From assembly GCA_963662175.1 (NCBI GenBank), contig OY759219.1:25276908-25340907 (forward strand): a DNA stretch of 64,000 bases, given 5' to 3'. Below the pieces are notes generated by a model that was not told where the DNA came from, ran no database searches, and worked only from the letters and a program-made list of their open reading frames with translations. Within the stretch, counting starts at the first letter, position 1; the number at the start of each line of letters is the position of its first letter. Origin of the DNA: Aradus depressus (taxonomy: Eukaryota; Arthropoda; Insecta; Hemiptera; Aradidae). The position numbers and the translations under genes were made by a program. Shown here piece after piece: positions 11,428 to 22,100 of this stretch.

Positions 11428-12073
11428 GATTTTGAGAAAGTGGAGGGGGAGAGAGTTCTGTTATAAGTGTGGTTGGTATAAGAAAGTTCGGTAATGGCCA
11501 TCACATATATTTTTTTTATATTATTTGAAATATAAACATTTTTGTCAAGTTTTTTTTTCCTTAACAAACTCCTGGAGTGAAAGTTTAATTGGTTCTCTTG
11601 ATGGAAGAAGGATGGTGTTTTGCACGAGGAAATTAATTCGGTTGGGCTTCCTTGACACGCCCTATCGGGTGAGGTGAGAGACAGAAGGACGGGTGGTATT
11701 TGAGAGGGTGTGAGAAGCGTGTAATTAGGCAACCCGCCCCCGCCTCTCTCCAGGTGGTTTCTACGATTACAAAGGGAGCTAGGTAAATTAAATTCGATAG
11801 ATTACACGGTGGGACCGGAGGGACTTTGATGAGGTAAACCTTGATTAGTTGAAGGCAACTTACAAGGGCACGTACATATTCTAGGAAAATCCCAGATGGA
11901 AACTAGAAAATAAACAACCCTTTGGAGTAAATTTTGACAAATGTATAATTAACGGCGTGAAAATGAAAGTTTCTTCTAAAAAATCATATCAAATTTGTTC
12001 GTCTCAAAAACATTATACATCTGTCTCCAACAATAGTGCATTTGTAGAGATCCTAAATTAGTATTTACAGGCC
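11428..12073. other. no gene seen
   Basis: The 106-codon minus frame (11412-11732) is of low complexity and overlaps the foldback end. I see no domain. Confidence 0.4.
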
Positions 12074-12398
12074 TGATGCGTGCTTGTCTTCTGAGCTCAA
12101 GATCGTGGGTTCGAAACCCGACCGAGGCCCTTAGTTTATTTTATCTGGGAGGTAAAATAAACTTAAGTACGCTGTCCTTCGGATGGGACGTTAAGCAATG
12201 GTCCCGAGCCTGTACGATGTCAGGTACTCGTTAAAGACCCCTACCCTAGGTGCATAAAAATTTAGGATAGGCAAAATTTAGGACTCCCACAGTAGGGTCG
12301 GGCTCAGGTCCACCAGAGTGACGAAAGAGCGCTCTGGTAGTAGGCGATATGACCTCGTAGTTAAAGCCCGGGCATGAGTCATAAAACCTAACCTAACT
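12074..12398 (+). repeat. SINE-A copy, nearly full length
   Basis: Lacks only the A-box end of the head. B box GGGTTCGAAACCC is intact, the body is intact, and it ends CATAAAACCTAACCTAAC. Confidence 0.92.
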
Positions 12399-12403
12399 TA
12401 CAA

Positions 12404-12469
12404 CCAGAGCTCTCTTTTGTCGCTCTGGTGAACTTGAGCCCGTCTCCACTAGTAGAAGACAAGCACGCC
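12404..12469 (-). repeat. SINE-A fragment, inverted, internally deleted
   Basis: Abuts the previous copy head to head at their tails. Contains CAGAGCTCTCTTTTGTCGCT and then head sequence AGAAGACAAGCACGC. Confidence 0.7.
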
Positions 12470-12848
12470 AATTCTATCTAGCGTAATGTTTTCTTGAGGA
12501 TCAAACCACAGAGATGTGTGGAAGCTGGGATCATTATTGATATTTTAAGAGGTCCCCGGCAGGTGGCTCCACAATGTATGTGTTGGCTATGTTCGCCTAT
12601 ATTGCTCCCAGGGTGTGCGTGTGTTCCCGCTGCCTCCGTATGTGTCTCAGATACCAGGGGCTTTATATTAAATTTTAATTAGACTCCCTATTAGCGAGGG
12701 AGGAATCCTTCCTTAATATTGCCTTGACTCTCATCTCTGTGACACCTTTCTCACCTCCGTCAGACCTCTCAGCTAAATCAGATATATTGGCAAAAAGGCA
12801 CCACTAAAATTTCAATTATGGAGCAGAGTAGCAAAACAACTCTAAAAA

Positions 12849-13090
12849 AGTCGTTGGTGAATCACCAGCTATGTACTTCCTCATACTAATTAATCAATTA
12901 TGTTTTTGCTCTCCCTCCAAAGCCAATCGACCGTTTGGGTGAATCCTCATACAAAATTTGCGTAGATACATTCATTACAACGGCAGTTATTAGGGTGAGT
13001 CGAGGCCCCCGCCTCTGGTCCCCACCACATATTCTTTACATGGACAGTTATTGGGATTTTTGAGTTGGGCCCCCTCAGATAACCCCTTCC
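12849..13090 (+). repeat. dispersed repeat R1, 5' portion
   Basis: Contains GTCGTTGGTGAATCACCAGC and later CATTCATTACAACGGCAGTT. Homologous pieces: 14945-15300, 29853-30146, 31270-31670, 63745-64000 and, inverted, 38425-38640. Unclassified. Confidence 0.6.
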
Positions 13091-13094
13091 CTTC

Positions 13095-13510
13095 CATTGC
13101 ATACATGTGAGGGCAAGGTGAGTATTCTCAAACTAATGAACCAGTGCCTGCAAGAAGTCGACCTGGAGATCCCTGCCAAGACCACTCTCTTCTGCAGCCT
13201 GAAGATCCTACTAGACTTTGAAGGTTCTGGTGATGTACCAGAGGTCTTGTTATGTACACACTTGAGGAGGATAGGTTTCCCAGCTTATCCACATGCTTTG
13301 TCCAACTTAGTTTCGAATCTACAACTAGACCTAGAAATTTCACAGGCTCAGTCCCAGTTCCCTCTTCCACAATCCTTAGCGTATAAACAATCCTCTATAT
13401 TCTTTCTTCATTTAGAAGCAACTTATTGATGTTCAACCATGCCCTTAAAGATCTTAGACTATCCTCTGCGCACTCCATCACCTGAGAATATTGCTTACTC
13501 CTGGAGAACT
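13095..13510 (-). mobile_element. Jockey/R1-like LINE reverse transcriptase fragment
   Basis: On the minus strand it encodes SLRSLRAWLNINKLLLNEER, then VKFLGLVVDSKLSWTKHVDK and LSSSSVYITRPL. This is the block after the RT catalytic site in Jockey-like elements (..W...N.L.LN..KT...FLG...D..L.W..H). Two overlapping frames show a frameshift. Confidence 0.75.
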
Positions 13511-13800
13511 CAAAGCGGTGCTCTTCAGGAGTAATAAGGCTTACGAGCGTGTGATTTGTTGCAGACATTTGACGGTTGCTCGGATATCGACACATTCGAC
13601 ACGTGTATTTGGTTAAGTAATTGCTGTACTCTAGTACCCATACACCCTCTGCAGCACGCACAAGACGTTTCACGTACCCTACTGCGGCTGCGTCCCTGAT
13701 AAAGCCAGTGTTTTTTTTTCTCTAATTTGTACGCTCTTTCTGTTCCAAGAATTGTGAATAAAGCATCGATACCCATGTTTCTATGAGCTTGCCTTGGTGA
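13511..13800 (-). mobile_element. upstream part of the same LINE or adjacent TE debris
   Basis: Minus-strand frames (VKRLVRAAEGVWVLEYSNYL region; MGIDALFTILGTERAYKLEK) are open but frameshifted against each other. They directly precede the RT fragment. No domain recognised with confidence. Confidence 0.35.
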
Positions 13801-14600
13801 TTATATTTTGTAGCTTTTTACTTAATTATGTTTCTTTAGACTGCCTTATGATAAGGGCAACCCCGAAACCGACTAGTATATATAATAAAAAACTGTGAGA
13901 GGAACACTATATTTTTATTTTACAGCCTGTAATATTTCTGTATAGTATAGTGCTTGCAAAACGCTATCCACTTATTATGTTAAATCTTAGAGGGAGGAAT
14001 GCTGGTAAGAAACCATTGATAGCGGGAGTGGAGACCTGGGTCTTCCCATTATGCAAAAAGGGCCGGGGAGGCCAAGACTGTGAAGGATTGAATGTCTGTC
14101 CCTTTCCCAGGAGCACAAGGGACTTAAGAGATGGGGGAAAGGGGGGGGGATTTATTTTGGAGAGAAAGTCCCAAAAGGGATGAGACGGGGCGGAGGAGAG
14201 AGTAAGGGGAGAGGAAGAAATGTAAGAGCCAGCCATTTGTCTCAAGAAGCAGAGAGGGTGGGGGATCCTCCAGGGATTATTGGCAGGCCTCTTTATTAGA
14301 CAGGCTAAGTCTAATCCTTCTCGGGATTGACAATAGTTAGGAAGGTAGAGAAACAAGGTAAACCTGAGCCAGGATCCCAATCCACAATCCTTCTCCATTT
14401 GATATATACCTACCAGAGATCCCTTTGAGATCTGATTAGCTAATAACACACACACTAGATACCCTACTTCTGAATCCAATATATTTAGTTGTATTATTAG
14501 TAGTGGCGTAAAATTTTAAAAAACGTCCGTGAATCACCGACGATGTACTTCCCCGTATACTGGGGGTAAATATCTGGAAGCCGTTATCACAGAAAGGAAT
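13801..14600. other. G-rich stretch, no gene accepted
   Basis: A 171-codon minus frame (13964-14479) overlaps GA/G-rich low-complexity sequence and shows no domain or splice context. 13845-13880 contains a decayed hammerhead-like GGGCAACCCCGAAACC. Confidence 0.4.
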
Positions 14601-14603
14601 GTT

Positions 14604-14945
14604 GTAGAAGAAGAAAGTAAAGCGAGGATAACGGCTGAGAATAGATGCTACCGCGGTCACTGCAGGTACTCAGATCGACCGAGACGCCGAAATAACAATT
14701 TATAAAACAGTTCTGAGACCGGTGACATATGCGAGTGAAACCTGGGTCATTTACAGAGGATGGAGCCAGACAGATTGCCGAGGAGGATACTGGAGGGACA
14801 ACCAGGAGGACAAAGAAGAAGAGGTAGACCTGGCTTACGTTGGCTGGAGGACGTCCTCAGAATGATGGGTGTGAGAAGATGGAGACCGGAGGCCGAGGAT
14901 AGAGAAGAATGGTTCTAGCAGGACCGTAGCGCCAGGGAAAGTAAA
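14604..14945 (+). mobile_element. RTE-like LINE C-terminal fragment
   Basis: Encodes ARITAENRCYRG, YKTVLRPVTYASETWV, then (shifted) GGQRRRGRPGLRWLEDVLRM and VRRWRPEAEDREEWF. These are the collinear landmarks of RTE-type ORF2 ends (RI..AN.., YKT.I.PV..Y.SETW, RGRP..RW.D, W...A.DR..W). Frameshifted. Confidence 0.8.
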
Positions 14946-15300
14946 AAAGTAATGTACTTCTCCATCATGAAATTAGTCAATTAGTTTTGTCCCTCCAAAA
15001 CGCTATCGACCGATTGGGCTAAAAATCAATATTTGACTTGCATAGTGGCTTCTGAATCCTCAAACTAAAGTGTCGATTACATCGGCAATTATTAGGGTTT
15101 ATGAGTCGAGGGCCCCTCTGATCCACCCCTTCCTTTCGGCTGATTCCGCCGAAAATTAATAGGGTCATCCTTATAGAACTTTGAATTAACATATGAAATT
15201 TTGTTTCAATAAATTCACTACAATGGCAGTTATTATAGTTTTTGTGTTAAGTCCACCCTAATCGTCTCTTCTCTTTGGCCGATTTGGCGATATGGCCCTT
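14945..15300 (+). repeat. dispersed repeat R1
   Basis: Contains ATTAGTCAATTAG, CCAAAACGCTATCGACCGAT and TTCCGCCGAAAATTAATAGG. Collinear with 63745-64000. Confidence 0.55.
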
Positions 15301-15814
15301 GTCATTGTAGCCAGGCCATGTGACTCCTTCCTCAACAATTTCTGAACGAAAATATACATTTAGAAGACTGACATCGCCTATGGGAACTACATCTCCATTA
15401 AATCTACAACATGAACTGACATTCTCTACTTAAACCCATCTGAACGTATGGACTCAAAGAGGCCTATTCAATCCATCATCATCCCACGTCACATCGTTAA
15501 CGCAACCTTTCTACGTATGCAATCTCACACTCCACACCGACCTACATATCCTCTTTCCGCTTCTAAACTGGAGATAATAGCAAAAAGACCAACATAAATC
15601 TAGCTAAATAAATCAAACTTTGTTTTTTTGAAATATTGTCTCCACAAGTAATATTTCGTCATCATGTATCACCATCTTCAGGTTTAGTTATAAACTAATA
15701 TAAGTTTGTTGAGTGCGAATCATTTATATAGGTACATCAGGTAGGTAAAGAAGGGGTTAGGTATTCAAATATCGCGTCTTTACAGCTAGGAATTAGTTTG
15801 TTCTTTAATATCTT

Positions 15815-16059
15815 AGGTTAGGTTAGGTTTTATGACTCATGCCCGGGCTTTAACTACGAGGTCATATCGCCTACTACCAGAGCACTCTTTCGTCACTCTG
15901 GTGGACATGAGCCCGACTCTACTGTGGGAGTCCTAAATTTTACGTAATCAGGTTTAGCTATCTAGATTATGAGTCTTTGACGAGTGCCTGGCATAGTACA
16001 GACTCGGGACAATCAGAAACGCCGTCCTTCTGAAGATTTTTTTATCTCTCAGATAAAAT
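15815..16059 (-). repeat. SINE-A copy, tail half of a composite insertion
   Basis: Starts after TCTTTAATATCTT with TTAGG repeats and ATGACTCATGCCCGGGC. It is truncated at the AGATAAAATA block and joins (TA)n-rich sequence. The 13-bp TSD is shared with the next SINE copy. Confidence 0.88.
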
Positions 16060-16190
16060 ATATATATATATATATTTGGGATTTTATACATATATATGAG
16101 GGTTTTTACTTTGAATTTGATTTACTCAACACAATGTTTAATCATAGATAATATAGTTTTATAATTAAAAAACTCATCACAAAAACTCAA

Positions 16191-16457
16191 TGACTCATGC
16201 CCGGGCTTTAACTACGAGGTCTTATCGCCTACTACCAGAGCACTCTTTCGTCACTCTGGTGGACATGAGCCCGACTCTACTGTGGGAGTCCTAAATTTTG
16301 CCTACCCTAAATTTTTATTCACCTAGGGCAGGGGTCTTTAGCGAGTACCTTGCGTGCTTAAGTTTATTTTACCTCCCAGATAAAATAAACTAAGGGCCTC
16401 GGTCGGGTTTCGAACCCACTATCTTGAGCTCAGAAGACAAGCACGCATACCACTGAG
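16191..16457 (-). repeat. SINE-A copy, head half of a composite insertion
   Basis: Minus orientation, from ATGACTCATGCCCGGGC to the tRNA-like head (ACCACTGAG). It is immediately followed by TCTTTAATATCTT (16458-16470), the same 13-mer that precedes the 15815 copy. Confidence 0.88.
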
Positions 16458-16470
16458 TCTTTAATATCTT

Positions 16471-17235
16471 CTCTTCTTTGAAATAACAGAGGTAAAACTA
16501 AAATTATTATATTCTAAGAAGGAATACCAATTTATATGTGATATGCGTGAAATTATTTTTAAATATTTAACAAAATGCAAACATTTCATCACAAATGTTT
16601 TATAAATAGACCAAACCGAAATTGTGCACTTATTTTGGTTTCGATAAATTATAGATTTTTTAAATCAGTTAAGAACTTAATGCACACTTTCTTCAAAGTT
16701 TTAAAAATGTCACTTAGATCATTTTGATTCTAACTCCGTCAATTATTGTTTTTTTTAGTTAATTTCTATAAGCCTCTTCTTATTCTAAATGTATTTATTT
16801 AAAATTATTTTCAGTAAAAAATCACTCTTACAAAAAATTGACTAAAATATTCCACCGTTTTTTCATTTAACCTATTATACAATTAGCTTTAGCTAGTCCG
16901 GGATCGTAGTCAAAATAAGGCTTTGTTCGAACAAATAAATTAGAATTTTAGAAATATTTTTCAACTTTAAGGAAAAAAAAAACAAATTTGGCGTGACAAA
17001 TAATTACAAAATATTACTGAACGAATAATAAAAGAATGGAACCTGGGAACACTTATGCTTTCGACGTGGCGGGAGAGTCTAAAATTTTGAAGAAAAAAAA
17101 TGTAAAAAACCAAAACTATGGTATTTTTGTAGAATATATTTACTAAATACATATATATTTAAAAAAATAGGTTTTCAGTAAAAGCAGGTTCTCTTTTTTC
17201 TCCCAATTTATTGCAAAAAAAATTTTTATAACATT
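16471..17235. other. no gene seen
   Basis: AT-rich. Short open frames only, none with a domain. Confidence 0.45.
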
Positions 17236-17273
17236 GTCAAACGTTTCGGGAATGCCCTCCCATCATCAATGAC
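17236..17273 (-). ncRNA. hammerhead ribozyme-like motif
   Basis: Minus strand: GTCA-TTGATGA-TGGGA..TTCCC-GAAACGTT-TGAC. Helix I GTCA/TGAC and helix II GGGA/TCCC are paired. C3 is T, which would impair catalysis. Confidence 0.6.
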
Positions 17274-17369
17274 TAGAAAAAACAATTAACAAGTAAAATA
17301 GAAATGTGTATAAAAGTTATAACAATGCAAAACATAACTTTTATGTTATGTATACATGGTTATACATAA

Positions 17370-17441
17370 CCAGAGTGACGAAAGAGCGCTCTGGTAGTAG
17401 GCGATATGATCTCGTAGTTAAAGCCCGGGCATGAGTCAAAA
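17370..17441 (+). repeat. SINE-A 3' fragment
   Basis: Contains CAGAGTGACGAAAGAGCGCT and AAAGCCCGGGCATGAGTCA. Confidence 0.85.
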
Positions 17442-17527
17442 TAACTATAGTTTATATTATGCTTTTTCGGTCCTATATCAATATATATATCTTGCTTTCT
17501 GAAAAGGCTCACATCAATATCCAAACT

Positions 17528-17807
17528 GGTGCCGGTAGTTCATAGATAGCATGCTTGCGTACTAGGCTTAAGATTGCGGGTCCGAAACCCGGCCAAGGTT
17601 CTTAGGTGTTTTGTATCTGGGAGTTAAAAGCCTTGAGCATGGCTTCGGATGTGCCATTAAGCAATGGTCCCGAGCCTGTGTGATTTCAGGTACTCGTCAA
17701 ATACCCCTACCATGGTAGGCTAGATTTAGAACTCCCACTGTAGAGTCGGGCTCATGTCATGAATGAGCGCATAGTAGTAGACGATATAACTTCGTAGATA
17801 AAGCCAG
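17528..17807 (+). repeat. SINE-A copy (diverged)
   Basis: Head GTGCCGGTAGTTCA, B box GGGTCCGAAACCC, body GTCCCGAGCCTGTGTGA. The last part is mutated (TAGATAAAGCCAG) and an A-rich tail follows. Confidence 0.82.
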
Positions 17808-18299
17808 TAAAAAAATAAAATAAAATAAAAAAAAATATCCAAACTAACAAAGTTTCATCTGGGCGAAACGAGCCCCAAAAAATATTCTTTTTATTTCTAA
17901 AAAATTACAAAAAAATACTCACAACTTCTAACTTTCCCCTTTTCTGACATTGTGATCATCAATTACAAAATTAATAGGTACTAGCAGTTTACCTGGCGTG
18001 GCCCGGGGTACATCTCTGCATCCTAGGTGCCTAAGGTTCTACCAAAAATATTTTTTATCTTTTTGAACGCCTTCTTTTCAAGAGGAACAATACTGGTCCA
18101 CACCTTGTCCAGAACGAACAGTTTTCAAACAGTGATCTAAAGAAAAAATTGATCTCATCACGTGACAACCGGATATCGCAACAGAAATTCCAGCCTTAGT
18201 GAAAATTAAGATTTCCTAACAACTATTCGAACCATCACTCGTCTTTCTGTGTTGCATAATAATTGACAGTTTTTCGTATCTTTCATATTAAATATATAA

Positions 18300-19151
18300 A
18301 TATGTCTGGGAAATTTTCAATAAAGAAAGAAATACAATTTATTGAAAAATGTTTATTTATTCTACATTAAGAATATATAAAAGAATGAAACTTTAATATA
18401 AAAATGAAAATCAAAATATAATAGAAAATAAACAATTTTTTGATCAATAAACATCCCAATACTGTTCATGTCCTTAGTCTTGTTTCTTTAAGAAAACAAT
18501 ATAAGGGCGATGTTGTCGTTAATGATAGACCTTTGTTGTTGATGCGACATTAAATAAATGTAAAACATATATACATATTATTTAAAAAAAATTAATAACT
18601 TGATACATTTCGAACATAAATTGTTAACCGCTACGCCAGCAGGTCAAATCAAAAATTCATTGAGATACGAAAATATTTAGGAATAATAATTAGTTGTTAA
18701 CTATACATAGGTCGAATCCGAGTCGGACACAATTGAAGTCAAATTTTATTTTTTATATTCTTTTTTATTATGCGTATGTGGCAATGAAGACTATTGGGAT
18801 AAATCCTAAATATAGCCGGTACAAAAAATGAAGAAAGGAAAAATAAGAGAGAAAATCAAAATTTGTCTTAAAAAATAATGATACATTATCGTAGCTCTTT
18901 TACCAGAGCGCCTGGGATCGATCCATGAGTATATTAAAAAAGAAGGAAAAAAAAAATTCATCAAAATAATTTACTATATCTAAAAATAAAAAATAAAATA
19001 TATGAAATAATATTCTTCTTAAAAATATACTAAATATAAAATGTTCTTTTTACATATTTATATATTGTTTATTTAATAATATGTATATGATAATTTTACG
19101 ATTTAGTAATGTATTCAGAAGTAGCATCGATCAGATAGAAGAAGATCCACT
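18300..19151 (-). other. probable CLASRP 3' UTR / 3' flank
   Basis: Very AT-rich sequence with no coding content on either strand. Several minus-strand AATAAA hexamers occur (about 19067 and 18352). The extent of the UTR is inferred only from its position after the predicted stop. Confidence 0.35.
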
Positions 19152-19170
19152 CTAGTAGTCAACAAGGGGT
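19152..19170 (-). CDS. CLASRP: CLASRP terminal coding exon (RPLVDY stop)
   Basis: The preceding exon ends in phase 2 at a strong GTGAGT donor, so another exon is required. The first convincing acceptor downstream is TTTGCTTCTGTTTCAG, followed by five codons and TAG in the required frame. This gives the C-terminus EGPRPLVDY. AATAAA-type signals on the minus strand lie below it (for example near 19067). Transcript data would settle it. Confidence 0.62.
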
Positions 19171-22100
19171 CTGAAACAGAAGCAAACTTATAAATTATCT
19201 ATATGTAATTATTATTATTTTAAAATGTGATGTAAGTAAAATATGTTTTACTTCTTTAATCGGTAAAATTCAAAACTCTTGATATAAAAGTTAATAAAAA
19301 TAAATTCTGGTTATCATTCTAAGTTAAAAATGAGATAGTTATCCAAAGAAGCGAAGAAGTAAATGAATAAAAATATATTTGATGAGGCTATAACAGGACT
19401 TTCTTACCAACTATTTGTTTATTTTATCTGGGAGGTAAATAAACTTAAGCACGTCGTCCTTCGGATGGGACCACTTGTTTACAGATCACTGTCCCTCCAA
19501 TCACCTCCTCTCATATTCTTTTCATACTGGCATTACTGGGCATAAGTATTTTTTTCTTTATTTTTTATAAAAACTACCAATAAAAATATATTTTAAAATT
19601 CATTGTCGGAAAACATAAAATTTCGTTAACAACTTCGCATCGAACTTCTGACCGATGACATAACTTCTCCTATACTTTGTATAGCTGAGGAAGTAAAAGT
19701 AGGATGACTTGATTTTGGTTACTCGGCCATATGGATTTTCAATTGTTTTTGCTAACAGCCCCTCAACTATAGTATTAAAACATATTTTATTATTATTAAT
19801 AAAATATATATATATATATATGATGGGCTGGTGCTTTGCACATAGGGACCTAAGCATCTAAAGCTTTTATCCCTTCCCTGCAAGCGCTGGGCTTCCCTTT
19901 TTACCATGTTTATACTATCAAAACCAAGCTCTTCATCCATTCAGACCAGTCTCCCAGTTCCTTAAGAAATCTGAAAATCCTCCTGCGGTTCACTTCTAAA
20001 CTCCTTCCTCTATGATCACATACTGTCGAATCTCATCATAGGATATCTTGAGCATATACTCAGGAAGTGTACCGCCGTCTCGTCTTCTTCCCCACATCTG
20101 TCACAGGTAGAACTGTCCTTGACTCCTGCGATATGTAGGTGTCTATAGAACGGACCGTGTCCTGTGAGAACTCCTGTTAGTTGTCGAAGCTCGCTGCTTT
20201 TGAGGTTCAGGATTGAAGGAACATCTTCGACTGTCTGCATGTGGTTATTTCTCTCAATGACTGCTCCAAAAGTCTCTAGTCCACTTTGTAATCCGGGTTC
20301 GGTATGCCTTCCGAGATATTCCTAGTAAAATATATTGTTGGGCTGATACCTCCGTATTACTTATTTTAACAACAGCCCATTACATCCGCCTACCAATCAA
20401 GAAATAAAAACTCACCTTGGTCCTTCAAACCGCTCCTCACTCCTAGATCTCGAGGAAGACCTGGACCTGGATCTAGACCTAGATCTGGATCTCGAGTAGC
20501 TGCGACGTCTCCTTCGTCTGCAAATAAGTATAAGTTCATAGTTTAACCATGAAAACCCAACAAATTTTAGTGTGAAGTAAAAAAAACACCGATGTCAGTT
20601 TCTCTCAACATTCACAAGATTAAATAATTTATCTAATGACATTCGTACATAAAAGATAACATTCATCCCACACAAATAAAAAAAAAAAAGTTTAATCCGA
20701 AAAGTTCGCTACAGACATAAGTAACGAGAACGATAAAGCTAGGATGCCGTTTTCCCTGATTTAAATTTTTATAGTTACTTATGGTGACTCCTTAACTACG
20801 AGGCGAAATTATCGCCTACTACCAGAGCGATCTTTCGGTACTCAAGTGGACATAAGCCTGACTCTACTGTGCAAGTCCTAAATTTGGCCTACCTAGGTTT
20901 ATTCACCTAGGGTAGGGACCTTAACGAGTACCTGATATCGCACAGGTTCGGCAACATCGTTTAACGTCCCATCCGAAGGACGACGTGCTCAATCTCCCAG
21001 ATATGGGTAAGGTAAGGGCCTGAGACAGGTTTCGTACCCGCGATCTTGATTGAGCTCAGTAGACAAGCACTCTACCTCAGATCTACCGGCGTCACTCTTC
21101 AATTTTTATATGCTTAGTGCAATAACATTTATTTGGCCAGAATTTAATAAGTATAATTGTATAATTATTTTTTTGTGGAGAAAAAAAAATATACATTGAT
21201 AGACAAAATTAACGCACCACTCAATTTTAGTAGTTTAAAATTAAATCTAGTACCTCTCTCCTTAATGTTATTTAACTATTGGTAATTAGGAGTTATTATT
21301 GTATACATAAACTGTAAATAACGCTTTGTTTACTCTTATACCGATATGTTAATCCCTTTTTCACAAACCGTAGAATTTTGCTGTAGTCGTTTTCATTTGA
21401 TTTTATTCCTAATCTCAAACGTTTTTAATTTCTTTCAATGAGCCCCAGTTGTAACATTAACAGAGAAAGGGTACTGCCAGCGTGAAGTCGCTAGGAGACT
21501 GGGTGTACATCATTCGATCATAGACAGGGCTCTTCGACGCTTTAGAGAAACAGGGCGCAACACCGGAAGGCGGGGACAGGGTCGACCTAGGTCTATGAAC
21601 GAGAGAGACGAGAGGTACAACGTCACTTGGCTTTGTGAAACCGCGGTGTCACTGGAAATAAGATAAGAAGTCTCATAAGACAAGTCCGAAATGTTTCCAT
21701 TTCCAGTAAGAATGTAAGAAGGCTCGATGAAGATAATTTTAGGGCCCGGCACCCTGCCCGTGGCCCTCTTCTTACCATATCTCCCAAAATGGCCAGGTTT
21801 CAGTTTGCTCGTGTACAAGTGAATTGGAATTTGGAAACCTCGCAAAGAATTATCTTCACAAATGAGGTGAGAGTAGACCTCAAGTCTTCAACTGTTCATA
21901 ATTTCACGTGGAGACGCACAGAGGAGAGGTATGCCCCGTGCTGTATGGTTCCCCAGGTGGCATTTCATGGTGGCTCATTGATGATCTGGGGTGGCATTTC
22001 CTTCGACACTCGTACCGAATTAGTTGGGTGTGCGAGGAAGATCTCTAACCTCACAGAGGTACTTGGAAGAGTTAATTGAGGAACATGTAGTGCCATTTGC

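Noticed and set aside
13964..14479. 171-codon open frame on the minus strand
   Set aside because: Overlaps G/GA-rich low-complexity sequence on the other strand. No domain, no splice context, odd composition; most likely a chance frame.
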